A DNA stretch of 64,000 bases from Pseudomonas sp. Irchel s3b2 (GCF_900187445.1 NZ_FYEB01000015.1:1-64000); one strand, 5' to 3'; counted from the stretch's first letter, positions 25,847 through 35,160 are shown. The notes: generated from the sequence alone by a model not told the origin. Made by a program: numbers and translations.

Positions 25847-26821
25847 ATGAACCAATCCAGCGACCTGATTCAATCAGCACAACGTACCATCCGCCTCGAA
25901 CTGGAAGCCGTACAAGGCTTGCTACCCCATATCGATGCAGATTTCGTACGTGCTTGCGAGATGATTCTGGCCAGCAAAGGCCGCGTGGTCGTGGTCGGCA
26001 TGGGCAAATCGGGGCATATCGGCAGCAAGATTGCCGCCACCCTGGCCAGCACCGGCACCACGGCTTTCTTCGTGCACCCGGCCGAGGCCAGCCATGGCGA
26101 CATGGGCATGATCACCCGTGATGACATCATTCTGGCGCTGTCGAACTCCGGGTCTACCAACGAAATCGTCACCTTGCTACCGCTGATCAAGCGCCAGGGC
26201 ATTCAAATGATCAGCCTGACTGGCAACCCCGAGTCGCCGCTGGCCAAGGCTGCGGAAGTCAACCTCAATGTAAGCGTCGAACACGAAGCGTGCCCGCTGA
26301 ATCTGGCACCTACTTCATCGACCACTGCTGCGCTGGTCATGGGTGACGCTCTCGCCGTTGCCTTGCTTGAGGCTCGTGGCTTTACCGCTGAAGATTTCGC
26401 TTTTTCCCACCCGGGGGGTGCCCTTGGCCGCCGCTTGCTACTGAAAGTGGAAAACGTCATGCATGCCGGCACCGAGTTGCCGCAAGTGACGTGCGGCACG
26501 CTGCTCAAGGATGCCTTGATGGAAATGACCCGCAAGGGGCTGGGCATGACCGTCGTGCTGAGCACGGATGGGAAACTCGCCGGGATCTTCACCGACGGCG
26601 ACCTGCGACGCACTCTGGACCGCACCATTGATATTCACAGCACGACCATTGACGAAGTGATGACCGCCCATGGCAAGACCGCCCGCGCCGAGATGCTCGC
26701 CGCCGAGGCGCTCAAAATCATGGAAGACCACAAGATCAATGCACTGGTAGTGGTCGACAGCGAAGACCGCCCGGTCGGCGCCTTGAACATGCACGACTTG
26801 CTGCGTGCGGGAGTAATCTAA
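25847..26821 (+). CDS. kdsD: D-arabinose 5-phosphate isomerase
   Basis: A 324-residue isomerase turning ribulose 5-phosphate into arabinose 5-phosphate, the first step to Kdo for LPS. The N-terminal SIS domain includes VVVGMGKSGHIGSKIAATLAS (in parts), HPAEASHGDMGM and SNSGSTNE. Two CBS domains (about 205-324) follow, including GIFTDGDLRR. The ATG at 25847 is preferred over an upstream start at 25784. The kdsC ATG follows immediately after its stop. Confidence 0.96.
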   Translation: MNQSSDLIQSAQRTIRLELEAVQGLLPHIDADFVRACEMILASKGRVVVVGMGKSGHIGSKIAATLASTGTTAFFVHPAEASHGDMGMITRDDIILALSNSGSTNEIVTLLPLIKRQGIQMISLTGNPESPLAKAAEVNLNVSVEHEACPLNLAPTSSTTAALVMGDALAVALLEARGFTAEDFAFSHPGGALGRRLLLKVENVMHAGTELPQVTCGTLLKDALMEMTRKGLGMTVVLSTDGKLAGIFTDGDLRRTLDRTIDIHSTTIDEVMTAHGKTARAEMLAAEALKIMEDHKINALVVVDSEDRPVGALNMHDLLRAGVI

Positions 26822-27346
26822 ATGAGCACGGACCTGCTGCAACGTGGCAAACAGATCAAACTGGCGGTATTCGACGTCGATGGCGTACTGACCGACGGGC
26901 GCTTGTACTTCCTTGAAGACGGTAGCGAATTCAAGACGTTCAACACCCTCGACGGCCAGGGCATCAAGATGTTGATGGCTGCCGGCGTGCAAACCGCGAT
27001 CATCAGCGGCCGCAAAACGCCGGTGGTCGAACGGCGCGCGAAGAACCTCGGCATTCCACACCTGTTCCAGGGCCGAGAAGACAAACTGGTGGTGCTCGAT
27101 GGGCTTCTTGCCCAACTCAACCTGAGTTATGAACAAGTGGCTTACCTCGGCGACGACTTGCCAGACCTGCCGGTGATTCGCCGCGTCGGCCTTGGCATGG
27201 CGGTGGCCAGCGCTGCCAGTTTTGTGCGCGAACACGCCCATGGCATCACCCAGGCCCGCGGTGGCGAGGGTGCCGCTCGGGAATTCTGCGAGTTGATCCT
27301 GCGCGCCCAGGGCCACCTCGATGCGGCCAATGCCGCGTACCTGTGA
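26822..27346 (+). CDS. kdsC: Kdo-8-phosphate phosphatase
   Basis: A 174-residue HAD phosphatase that removes phosphate from KDO-8-P. The nucleophile motif is VFDVDGVLTDG near residue 18, motif II is IISGRKT, and motif III/IV is YLGDDLPDLPV. It is coupled to kdsD and followed by lptC after a few bases. Confidence 0.96.
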   Translation: MSTDLLQRGKQIKLAVFDVDGVLTDGRLYFLEDGSEFKTFNTLDGQGIKMLMAAGVQTAIISGRKTPVVERRAKNLGIPHLFQGREDKLVVLDGLLAQLNLSYEQVAYLGDDLPDLPVIRRVGLGMAVASAASFVREHAHGITQARGGEGAAREFCELILRAQGHLDAANAAYL

Positions 27347-27353
27347 GCCCATC

Positions 27354-27926
27354 ATGCTGAGCAAAAAGATTCGCAACATCCTGGTGTTCGGTTGCATCGC
27401 AGCGATTTTTGCAGCGGTCGGCTATTGGAACATCAGCCCGGAACGCTTCCTCGACAAGCCGGTGGTGAAGGTCGATGAAAGCGCGATCGACTATTACGCC
27501 GTCAACGCCCACAGCGTGCAATACCTGCCCGACGGCAAACTGCAATACGAGATGACGTCGGACAAGGTCGAACACCTGAAAGCGACCGAAGTGACGTTGC
27601 TGACCAATCCTGACCTGAACATGTTCCGTGGCACCGAATTCCCCTGGCACGTCCAGAGCGAGCGCGGCGAAGTCAACCCGGACGGCACTCAGGTCGAGCT
27701 GATTGACTCGGTACGTATCACGCGTTTCGACGAAAAAAACCGCAAGACCCTGATTACCACCACCCGTATGACAGTGTTCCCGCAGCAGCAATATGCGCAG
27801 ACCGATCAACCCGTTAGAATCGATGGCGCTGGCGGTGTATCGACAGGCAACGGAATGAAAGCGTACTTGAAAGAAAGCAGGATACACCTGCTATCGAACG
27901 TAAGAGGACAGTATGAGGCTCGTTAA
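27354..27926 (+). CDS. lptC: LPS export system protein LptC
   Basis: A 190-residue bitopic protein. A helix near residues 7-24 is followed by a periplasmic beta-jellyroll domain that receives LPS from LptB2FG and hands it to LptA. YYAVNAHSVQYLPDGKLQYE and TNPDLNMFRG are typical. The ATG at 27354 gives the right length. The 3' end overlaps lptA by 14 bp. Confidence 0.94.
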   Translation: MLSKKIRNILVFGCIAAIFAAVGYWNISPERFLDKPVVKVDESAIDYYAVNAHSVQYLPDGKLQYEMTSDKVEHLKATEVTLLTNPDLNMFRGTEFPWHVQSERGEVNPDGTQVELIDSVRITRFDEKNRKTLITTTRMTVFPQQQYAQTDQPVRIDGAGGVSTGNGMKAYLKESRIHLLSNVRGQYEAR

Positions 27927-28461
27927 AACTCTCCCTATTTTGCTCAGTCTGGGCGCAGCACTGGGAAGCGTGAGCGCCTGGGCTCTGCCGAACGATCAAG
28001 AGCAGCCTATCCGCATTCAGGCCGACGATGCCCAACTGGACGACAAGAATGGCGTTGCCACCTATAAAGGTGACGTGATCATCACCCAGGGCTCGATGAA
28101 GGTCACCGGCAATACCGTGACCATCACCCGCACTCCAGCCGGCGACATCGACGTGGTGACTTCGGTGGGCAACCTCGCCTACTTCGAGCAACTGCAAACG
28201 GCAGGCGACACCAAGCCGGTTCAGGGCTACGGCGTCACCATCCAGTACCACGCCTCGCAAAACCGTGTCGTTCTGATTGATCGCGCCAAAGTCATCGACA
28301 AAGACAACAACGTCACCCAAGGCGAGAAAATCGTCTACGACACGGTCAAAAAGCTTGCGAGCGCCGGTCGCGCCACGGGTAACAAGGTCACCGAGACGCG
28401 TCCTCGCATCGACATGGTGATCCAGCCGAAGAAGAAAACCGACGAGCAAAAGGCCCAGTAA
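27913..28461 (+). CDS. lptA: LPS transport periplasmic protein LptA
   Basis: A 182-residue periplasmic bridge protein. A signal peptide ends near residue 25 (GSVSAWALP). The OstA-like repeats show IRIQADDAQLDDKNGVATYKG in sections, KVTGNTVTI and SQNRVVLIDRAKVID. It overlaps lptC at its start, and its stop overlaps the lptB ATG by one base. Confidence 0.95.
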   Translation: MRLVKTLPILLSLGAALGSVSAWALPNDQEQPIRIQADDAQLDDKNGVATYKGDVIITQGSMKVTGNTVTITRTPAGDIDVVTSVGNLAYFEQLQTAGDTKPVQGYGVTIQYHASQNRVVLIDRAKVIDKDNNVTQGEKIVYDTVKKLASAGRATGNKVTETRPRIDMVIQPKKKTDEQKAQ

Positions 28462-29186
28462 TGGCAACTCTGAAAGCTCAGCATCTGGCCAAGAGCTACA
28501 AGAGCCGCCAGGTCGTGCGCGACGTCAGCCTGTCCATCGACAGCGGTCAGATCGTCGGCTTGCTTGGCCCTAACGGTGCCGGTAAAACCACCTGTTTCTA
28601 CATGATTGTCGGCCTGGTACAGGCCGATCAGGGCCGTGTACTGATCGATGACCTGGACGTCAGCCACCAGCCGATGCACGGTCGTGCGAAGGCGGGTATC
28701 GGCTATCTTCCGCAAGAAGCGTCGATCTTCCGCAAACTGTCGGTGGCCGACAACATCATGGCCATCCTCGAGACCCGCAAGGAACTCGACAAGGCCGGTC
28801 GTCGCCAAGAGCTGGAAAGCCTGCTGCAGGAATTTCACATCCACCACATCCGCGACAACCTCGGCATGAGCCTGTCCGGTGGTGAACGCCGCCGTGTGGA
28901 AATCGCCCGGGCCCTGGCTACCAACCCGAAATTCATCCTCCTCGATGAACCCTTCGCCGGCGTAGACCCGATTTCGGTGGGCGACATCAAGCAGATCATC
29001 CATCACCTCAAGGCCAAAGGCATTGGTGTGCTGATCACGGACCACAACGTCCGCGAAACCCTGGATATCTGCGAAACGGCCTACATCGTCAACGACGGAC
29101 AGTTGATCGCCGAAGGTGACTCCGCCACCATCCTGGCCAACGAACTGGTCAAGGAAGTGTATCTGGGCCATGAGTTCCGACTGTAA
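28461..29186 (+). CDS. lptB: LPS export ABC transporter ATPase LptB
   Basis: A 241-residue ATPase. Walker A is GLLGPNGAGKTTCFY, the signature is LSGGERRRVEIARAL, and Walker B is FILLDEPFAGVDP. Its stop is 186 bp before rpoN. It powers LPS extraction by LptFG, which are encoded elsewhere. Confidence 0.97.
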   Translation: MATLKAQHLAKSYKSRQVVRDVSLSIDSGQIVGLLGPNGAGKTTCFYMIVGLVQADQGRVLIDDLDVSHQPMHGRAKAGIGYLPQEASIFRKLSVADNIMAILETRKELDKAGRRQELESLLQEFHIHHIRDNLGMSLSGGERRRVEIARALATNPKFILLDEPFAGVDPISVGDIKQIIHHLKAKGIGVLITDHNVRETLDICETAYIVNDGQLIAEGDSATILANELVKEVYLGHEFRL

Positions 29187-29372
29187 GCGCTGAGGTGCCT
29201 GGCCCAGTCGCCCACAGCGCTGTAATAGTAAAAAATCAATAAGTTTTTATTGTTACAGCACTCTAGGCAAACACTTCAGTTTCAGGCATATAATTTGCTT
29301 ATGTTTGGCGCTTCGGCGCCCTGTAGTGGATGGCGCATGTGCGCCGGCGAATTAAGGTGTTAAGCCCCTGCC

Positions 29373-30866
29373 ATGAAACCATCGCTAGTCTTGAGAATGG
29401 GCCAGCAGCTGACGATGACACCGCAGCTGCAACAGGCCATCCGCCTGCTCCAATTGTCGACCCTGGACCTGCAACAGGAAATCCAGGAGGCCCTGGAGTC
29501 CAATCCGATGCTCGAACGCCAGGAAGAAGGCGACGACTTCGATAACGCCGACCCCTTGGCCGATAGCGCCGAACAGAAACCCAATGCCGACATTCAGGAA
29601 CCCTCCTACCAGGAAACCGCCCCGACGGTGGATAACCTCGAGGAAGGTGACTGGAACGAGCGCATTCCCAACGAATTGCCCGTCGACACGGCCTGGGAAG
29701 ACGTCTACCAGACCAGCGCCAGCAGCCTGCCGAGCAACGATGACGACGAGTGGGATTTCACCACGCGTACGTCGGCCGGTGAAAGCCTGCAAAGCCATTT
29801 GCTCTGGCAATTGAACCTGGCACCGATGTCTGACACCGATCGCCTGATCGCCGTGACCCTGATCGATTGCATCAATAATCAGGGCTACCTGGACGAAACC
29901 CTCGAGGAAATCCTCGATGCATTCGACCCGGAACTGGACATCGAACTGGACGAAATCGAAGCCGTCCTGCACCGCATCCAGCAATTCGAACCCGCTGGCA
30001 TCGGCGCCCGCAACCTTGGTGAATGCCTGCTGCTGCAACTGCGTCAACTGCCCGCCAAGACCCCATGGCTGGCCGAAGCCAAGCGCCTGGTCACCGATTA
30101 CATCGACCTGCTCGGCAGCCGCGATTACAGCCAGCTGATGCGCCGCATGAAACTCAAGGAAGATGAACTGCGCCAGGTCATCGAACTGGTCCAGAGCCTC
30201 AACCCGCGCCCGGGCTCACAGATCGAGTCCACTGAAGCCGAATACGTCGTTCCCGACGTGATCGTGCGCAAGGACAACGAGCGCTGGCTGGTGGAATTGA
30301 ACCAGGAGTCGGTGCCACGCCTGCGGGTCAACGCCCAATACGCCGGTTTCGTACGCCGTGCCGATACCAGCGCTGATAACACCTTCATGCGCAATCAGCT
30401 GCAGGAAGCTCGCTGGTTCATCAAGAGCCTGCAAAGCCGCAACGAAACCCTGATGAAAGTGGCTACCCAGATTGTCGAGCATCAGCGCGGTTTTCTTGAA
30501 TACGGCGACGAAGCCATGAAACCGCTGGTACTGCACGACATCGCCGAAGCGGTGGGCATGCACGAATCGACGATTTCACGGGTGACCACGCAAAAGTTCA
30601 TGCATACCCCACGGGGCATCTATGAATTGAAATACTTTTTTTCCAGCCACGTCAGCACCTCCGAAGGCGGTGAATGCTCGTCCACGGCGATCCGCGCGAT
30701 CATCAAAAAACTGGTTGCCGCGGAAAATCAGAAAAAGCCGTTGAGTGACAGCAAGATCGCTGGTTTACTGGAGGCACAAGGCATTCAGGTAGCCCGTCGT
30801 ACCGTCGCCAAGTACCGCGAATCTTTGGGGATCGCGCCTTCCAGCGAACGGAAGCGGTTGATGTAG
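29373..30866 (+). CDS. rpoN: RNA polymerase sigma-54 factor
   Basis: A 497-residue sigma-54. Region I is Gln/Leu-rich (QQLTMTPQLQQAIRLLQLST). An acidic region follows to about 150, then the core-binding domain. The HTH is near 385-405 (MHESTISRVTTQKFM). The RpoN box ARRTVAKYRE is near residue 474. It directs transcription of nitrogen, flagellar and alginate-related genes with enhancer-binding proteins. hpf, ptsN, rapZ and ptsO follow, the classic sigma-54 neighbourhood. Confidence 0.97.
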   Translation: MKPSLVLRMGQQLTMTPQLQQAIRLLQLSTLDLQQEIQEALESNPMLERQEEGDDFDNADPLADSAEQKPNADIQEPSYQETAPTVDNLEEGDWNERIPNELPVDTAWEDVYQTSASSLPSNDDDEWDFTTRTSAGESLQSHLLWQLNLAPMSDTDRLIAVTLIDCINNQGYLDETLEEILDAFDPELDIELDEIEAVLHRIQQFEPAGIGARNLGECLLLQLRQLPAKTPWLAEAKRLVTDYIDLLGSRDYSQLMRRMKLKEDELRQVIELVQSLNPRPGSQIESTEAEYVVPDVIVRKDNERWLVELNQESVPRLRVNAQYAGFVRRADTSADNTFMRNQLQEARWFIKSLQSRNETLMKVATQIVEHQRGFLEYGDEAMKPLVLHDIAEAVGMHESTISRVTTQKFMHTPRGIYELKYFFSSHVSTSEGGECSSTAIRAIIKKLVAAENQKKPLSDSKIAGLLEAQGIQVARRTVAKYRESLGIAPSSERKRLM

Positions 30867-30945
30867 CCGCCGGGCTCGCCACAGCGTTCCAGTGGCAGGC
30901 ATTTCTGCCTGCCGCTTTATGCACTGGCAACGAAGGAGAAGCTGT

Positions 30946-31254
30946 ATGCAAGTCAACATCAGTGGACACCAACTGGAAGTGACCGAACCCCTGCGCACCT
31001 ATATCGGCGAAAAACTCGACCGATTAGAGAGGCATTTCGACAGGATCACCAACGTGCAAGTCACGATGAACGTCGAGAAGCTGCTGCAGAAAATCGAAGC
31101 CACGCTGCATATCCCCGGTGGAGAAGTGGTCGCCAATGCCGAGCATACGGACATGTATGCCGCCATCGACCTGCTGACCGACAAGCTGGATCGCCAACTC
31201 AAAAAGCATAAGGAAAAGACCCAGAGCCTCCTCCAGGGCGCGACCGGTCGTTAA
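30946..31254 (+). CDS. hpf: Ribosome hibernation promoting factor
   Basis: A 102-residue short-form HPF that dimerises ribosomes in stationary phase. MQVNISGHQLEVTEPLRTYI starts the conserved domain, and AEHTDMYAAIDLLTDKLDRQ is the signature. The ATG at 30946 has GAAGGAGAA upstream and gives the usual length. It sits between rpoN and ptsN. Confidence 0.94.
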   Translation: MQVNISGHQLEVTEPLRTYIGEKLDRLERHFDRITNVQVTMNVEKLLQKIEATLHIPGGEVVANAEHTDMYAAIDLLTDKLDRQLKKHKEKTQSLLQGATGR

Positions 31255-31266
31255 CACTCCCAACCC

Positions 31267-31731
31267 ATGATCCGACTAGAAACCATCCTGACCCCCGGCC
31301 GTTCCCAAGTGAACGCGCCGGGTGGCAGTAAAAAGAAAGCCCTCGAGCAAATTGCCAACCTTATCCACCGCGAAGTGCCGGATCTGGAAATGCAGGACGT
31401 CTTCGAGGCTCTGATTGCCCGTGAGAAACTCGGTTCTACCGGTTTCGGCAACGGCATCGCCATCCCCCATTGCCGGCTCAAAGGCTGCACCTCGCCAATC
31501 AGTGCGCTGCTGCACCTGGAAGCCCCTATCGATTTCGACGCCATTGATGGTGCCCCGGTTGACCTGCTGTTTGTGCTGCTGGTCCCGGAAGCCGCCACCG
31601 ATGCACACCTGGAATTGCTCCGTCAGATCGCCAGCATGCTGGATCGCAAGGAAGTGCGTGAAAAACTGCGCAGCGCCCCGAGCAACGAAGCCTTGTATCA
31701 GGTTGTCCTGGACGAGCAGAACGGTCACTAA
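31267..31731 (+). CDS. ptsN: PTS IIA-Ntr component
   Basis: A 154-residue nitrogen-related EIIA domain. The phosphorylated histidine is His68 in GNGIAIPHCRL. PTS-Ntr proteins signal metabolic state rather than transporting sugar in pseudomonads. It lies between hpf and rapZ, with 2 bp to rapZ. Confidence 0.96.
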   Translation: MIRLETILTPGRSQVNAPGGSKKKALEQIANLIHREVPDLEMQDVFEALIAREKLGSTGFGNGIAIPHCRLKGCTSPISALLHLEAPIDFDAIDGAPVDLLFVLLVPEAATDAHLELLRQIASMLDRKEVREKLRSAPSNEALYQVVLDEQNGH

Positions 31732-31733
31732 TC

Positions 31734-32591
31734 ATGCGCCTGATCATCGTCAGCGGCCGTTCCGGCTCAGGTAAAAGCACCGCCCTCGATGTGCTCGAGG
31801 ACAACGGCTATTACTGCATCGACAACCTGCCTGCCGGCTTGCTGCCGGAACTGGCCGAACGCGCGCTGATTCACACCGAACTGGCACAACCGCTGGTGGC
31901 CGTGTCCATCGATGCACGTAACTTGCCAAGTCACCTGTCACGGTTTCCCGAACTGCTGGAAGAAGTCCGCGGCCGGCATATCCAGTGCGACGTGCTGTAC
32001 CTGGACGCCGACGAAGAAACCTTGCTCAAACGCTTTTCGGAAACTCGCCGTCGTCACCCACTGAGCAGCGCCAATCGCTCATTGGCGGAGGCGATACAGG
32101 ACGAAACCAATCTGCTGGGGCCTATCGCCGATCTGGCCGACCTCAAGGTCAATACCACCAATCTGAACCTGTATCAGCTACGCGATACCATCAAGCTGCG
32201 CCTGTTGAATCAGCCGGAGCCCGGTACTGCATTCCTGGTGGAATCTTTCGGGTTCAAGCGTGGCATGCCGGTGGACGCCGATCTGGTGTTCGACGTGCGC
32301 TGCCTGCCCAACCCTTACTGGAAACCGGAACTGCGGGCACAATCCGGGCTCGATCAACCGGTGGCCGAGTACCTGGCGGCACAGCCGGACGTCGAAGAGA
32401 TGTTCCAGGACATTTCCTCCTACCTGCTCAAGTGGTTGCCCCGCTTTGCCGCCAGTAACCGCGCCTATGTCACCATTGCCATTGGCTGCACCGGCGGGCA
32501 TCACCGCTCTGTCTACCTGACCGAACGTCTGGGTCAGGTCCTGCAAAAAACCCTGAAGAACGTCCAGGTTCGCCACCGCGACCTCAGCTAA
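31734..32591 (+). CDS. rapZ: RNase adapter protein RapZ
   Basis: A 285-residue P-loop protein (GRSGSGKSTALDVLED near residue 8). The C-terminal domain includes VFDVRCLPNPYW and GCTGGHHRSVYLTERL. In E. coli it guides RNase E to small RNAs controlling amino-sugar synthesis; in pseudomonads the role is less clear. The stop is 15 bp before ptsO. Confidence 0.96.
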   Translation: MRLIIVSGRSGSGKSTALDVLEDNGYYCIDNLPAGLLPELAERALIHTELAQPLVAVSIDARNLPSHLSRFPELLEEVRGRHIQCDVLYLDADEETLLKRFSETRRRHPLSSANRSLAEAIQDETNLLGPIADLADLKVNTTNLNLYQLRDTIKLRLLNQPEPGTAFLVESFGFKRGMPVDADLVFDVRCLPNPYWKPELRAQSGLDQPVAEYLAAQPDVEEMFQDISSYLLKWLPRFAASNRAYVTIAIGCTGGHHRSVYLTERLGQVLQKTLKNVQVRHRDLS

Positions 32592-32606
32592 AGGATTCAC
32601 ATCGCG

Positions 32607-32879
32607 ATGCCTGCTCTGGAAATCGAAATCATCAACAAGCTGGGCCTGCATGCCCGCGCGTCTGCCAAATTCGTTGGAGTGGCGGGTCAGTATCCCTGCC
32701 AGATCAGGGTAGGACGCACGCCTGAATCCGTGGTGGACGGCAAAAGCATCATGGCCATGATGATGCTGGCCGCTGGCAAGGGCACCACAATCCACCTGAG
32801 CACTGAAGGCGAACAAGAGCAGGAAGCGCTGGATGCACTGGTAGCGTTGATCAACAACTTCTTCGATGAAGGCGAGTAA
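32607..32879 (+). CDS. ptsO: Phosphocarrier protein NPr
   Basis: A 90-residue HPr-family protein. The phosphorylated residue is His15 in NKLGLHARASAKFV. It passes phosphate from EI-Ntr to PtsN. It closes the rpoN cluster and converges on the ZIP transporter gene across a 10-bp gap. Confidence 0.96.
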   Translation: MPALEIEIINKLGLHARASAKFVGVAGQYPCQIRVGRTPESVVDGKSIMAMMMLAAGKGTTIHLSTEGEQEQEALDALVALINNFFDEGE

Positions 32880-32889
32880 TCCTCGCGCT

Positions 32890-33783
32890 CTAGGCAAGCG
32901 CTGTATCCATCACCATCATCAGACAAAACCCGATCAGCAGCCCAAGGCTGGCCAGTTTATCGTGACCATGGCGGCGCGATTCGGGTATGACTTCGTGAGT
33001 CACCACCAGCAGCATTGCACCGGCCGCCAGTGCCAGCCCCAAAGGCAACAGCAGTTCGGCCAGGCTCACCAGCCAGGCGCACAACAGCGCAAAGACCGGC
33101 TCGACCAAACCTGACGCCGCTCCGATCAGGAACGCCTTGACCCGCGACATCCCTGCTGCGGCCAACACCAACGCAATCACCAGCCCTTCCGGTACATCCT
33201 GCAAGGCAATGCCCATGGCCAGGCTGTCGGCGTCAGGCATGCCACCACCGGCCGAGACACCGACTGCCATGCCTTCGGGGATGTTGTGGGCGATGATGGC
33301 GAACACAAACAACCAGATTCGCGGTGCAATTACCGATCGCTCCAGTGCCCCCACGAGCATTTCCGGCGTAGCGCCGGACACCTTGCGATCCACCAGAAAC
33401 AGCCCGAATGCGCCCAGCATGATGCCGAAACTGATCAGGCCGCTCGCCGCCCAAGGCGTCAGGCCGAGATTTTCAGCCGCGGCAATGCCCGGCACGATCA
33501 GCGAAAACGCCGTCGCAGCGAGCATCACTCCGGCCCCGAAACCGAGCAATATGTCGCTGACTACCTGAGGCATCTGCCGAATCACCAGCACCGGCACCGC
33601 GCCCAAAGCCGTGCCCAAGGCACAAATCACCCCGCCTTGCAGGGCACGCTGCAGTTTCGATTCGAGGTCCAGCCAGCTCAGCCCTTGGGCAGCCAATAAC
33701 GTCATGCCCGCCAGCAGTAACAGCGATCCCAGTGCGTAACGAAACATCCGTCCACTTCCGACTGCCAGTGTTTCAGTGCCCAT
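32890..33783 (-). CDS. ZIP family metal transporter
   Basis: A 297-residue inner-membrane protein with about eight helices. The metal-binding helices contain HNIPEGMAVGVSAG (helix IV) and QDVPEGLVIALVLA (helix V). The start ATG (33783) has AGGG upstream. In PAO1 the homologue PA4467 lies downstream of sodA in an iron-starvation operon, so it may import a divalent metal when iron is scarce. Here a repeat element separates it from sodA. Confidence 0.9.
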   Translation of the reverse strand: MGTETLAVGSGRMFRYALGSLLLLAGMTLLAAQGLSWLDLESKLQRALQGGVICALGTALGAVPVLVIRQMPQVVSDILLGFGAGVMLAATAFSLIVPGIAAAENLGLTPWAASGLISFGIMLGAFGLFLVDRKVSGATPEMLVGALERSVIAPRIWLFVFAIIAHNIPEGMAVGVSAGGGMPDADSLAMGIALQDVPEGLVIALVLAAAGMSRVKAFLIGAASGLVEPVFALLCAWLVSLAELLLPLGLALAAGAMLLVVTHEVIPESRRHGHDKLASLGLLIGFCLMMVMDTALA

Positions 33784-33811
33784 AGTCAGCCCTGGATTGT
33801 TTTATAGAGAC

Positions 33812-34083
33812 TTAGGGGGCGTTCTCAACTAGTTCCCCCTCCGCGTTGTCGCCTTAAAGCGGGCCAGGCAAGGCGCAGGCTGCTGGGAATGGTTGTTCCC
33901 TTTCCAAGGCCTGCAACGCAGGCTGGCCCGTTTTAAGGCACAACCCGAAGGGCCGGGCCTGCTGTTGTGCAGGGCTGCGTTGCTCGAAGCTTATTTGGAA
34001 TGACCAAACCACGCTTCTCGCGCCTTGCCCTGCACAACAGCAGACCCGGCGCGGAGGGGAAACTAGTTGAGAACGCCCCCTAA
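33812..34083. mobile_element. MITE-like element with 34-bp inverted ends and two internal stems
   Basis: Outer arms run 33812-33845 (TTAGGGGGCGTTCTC...) and 34050-34083 with one mismatch. Inside, 33845-33867 pairs with 33923-33944, and 33952-33975 pairs with 34027-34050, giving a three-way-junction fold. No gene is present. TA flanks each end, as expected of IS630-type insertion, but TTAG/CTAA may be part of the ends. Its right end supplies the sodA TAG stop codon, and its left end is 28 bp from the ZIP start. Confidence 0.8.
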
Positions 34084-34691
34084 ACCAGCGCAGCCTGATA
34101 ACGCGTGGCGACTTCGGGCCAATTGATCACGTTGTAGAACGCATTGATGTATTCCGGACGGCGGTTCTGATAGCGCAGGTAATAAGCGTGTTCCCAAACG
34201 TCCAGGCAGAGAATTGGCGTATTGCCGCTCATCAATGGGCTGTCCTGGTTGCCGCTGCTTTCAACGATCAAGGTCTTTTGCGGCGTCACGCTCAACCAGG
34301 CCCAACCGCTACCAAAACGGGTCAGCGCGGCTTTGGTGAAGGCCTCCTTGAAGTTGTCGAGGCCGCCCAGTTGCTCGTCGATCGCCTTGGCCAGCGTACC
34401 TTCAGGCTGGCCACCGCCGCTGGGCGCCATGACTTCCCAGAACAACGAATGGTTGGCATGCCCACCGCCCTGATTGATCACCGCCGCACGAAGTTTTTCC
34501 GGCAATTGCTGGACAGCCGCCACCAGTTTTTCCACGGGCCATTCAGCAAATTCAGTGCCTTCGACTGCAGCGTTGAGGTTGTTGATGTAGGTCTGGTGGT
34601 GTTTGGTGTAGTGGATTTCCATGGTCTGCGCATCGATGTGCGGTTCCAGGGCGTCGTAGGCGTACGGCAAGGCAGGCAGGGTAAAAGCCAT
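34080..34691 (-). CDS. sodA: Superoxide dismutase, Mn type
   Basis: A 203-residue cytosolic enzyme. The metal-binding HYTKHHQTYINNLNA lies near residue 26, with GGGHANHSLFW and the DVWEHAYYL signature near the C terminus. GSGWAWL and the conserved Gly pattern place it with the Mn form, and the operon context fits. The ATG at 34691 has GGAG 9 bases upstream. Its TAG stop codon falls on the MITE-like element's right end. Confidence 0.95.
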   Translation of the reverse strand: MAFTLPALPYAYDALEPHIDAQTMEIHYTKHHQTYINNLNAAVEGTEFAEWPVEKLVAAVQQLPEKLRAAVINQGGGHANHSLFWEVMAPSGGGQPEGTLAKAIDEQLGGLDNFKEAFTKAALTRFGSGWAWLSVTPQKTLIVESSGNQDSPLMSGNTPILCLDVWEHAYYLRYQNRRPEYINAFYNVINWPEVATRYQAALV

Positions 34692-34692
34692 T

Positions 34693-35133
34693 TCAATGAA
34701 CTCCATGTTGTAAGGGCGCAGGCTGATGCGAGGGCGAAGCGGTGTCGGTGTGCAGCAAACGGTGGGTGCGCGGATACTCGCCGTGATCGCTGATGAAATT
34801 CAGCAGCTCGACATAGGTTTTGCTGCTCTGGCGCAGCGCGGCTTCACGCAAAGCCGGCGCCAGTCGTGGGTTCTGCATGGTCTGCAACAGCCGTTGATGG
34901 ATCGCGCACAGGTACTCGGCGCTCTCCTCCGGCTGGTTCAGACGCAAGTGCAGGTCCGCCAGGTTATGGTGGGAAATCACGCAAGCCGCCACCGCTTCGT
35001 CGGCATCCGCCCAGCGCTCGAACAACACCTGAGCCAAAGCCAATGCCTGCAAATAAGCCTCGCGGGCATCGACCAGCTCGCCCAGCATGAAACAGCGATT
35101 TGCTCTTTCGATCGTGCGTTTCCAGTGCTCCAT
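34693..35133 (-). CDS. OrfX, conserved protein of the fumC-sodA operon
   Basis: A 146-residue helical protein with TPR-like character (FMLGELVDAREAYLQALALA, ISHHNLADLHLRL). It matches the place of orfX between fumC and sodA in P. aeruginosa. Function is unknown. The stop nearly touches the sodA start, so expression is likely coupled. Confidence 0.85.
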   Translation of the reverse strand: MEHWKRTIERANRCFMLGELVDAREAYLQALALAQVLFERWADADEAVAACVISHHNLADLHLRLNQPEESAEYLCAIHQRLLQTMQNPRLAPALREAALRQSSKTYVELLNFISDHGEYPRTHRLLHTDTASPSHQPAPLQHGVH

Positions 35134-35160
35134 GGTGAGCCTCCAAAGCGGTAGCAGTGA

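Noticed and set aside
33812..34083. A structured RNA gene such as a tRNA or tmRNA
   Set aside because: There is no anticodon arm, TpsiC-like motif or CCA end; the long inverted ends favour a mobile repeat.
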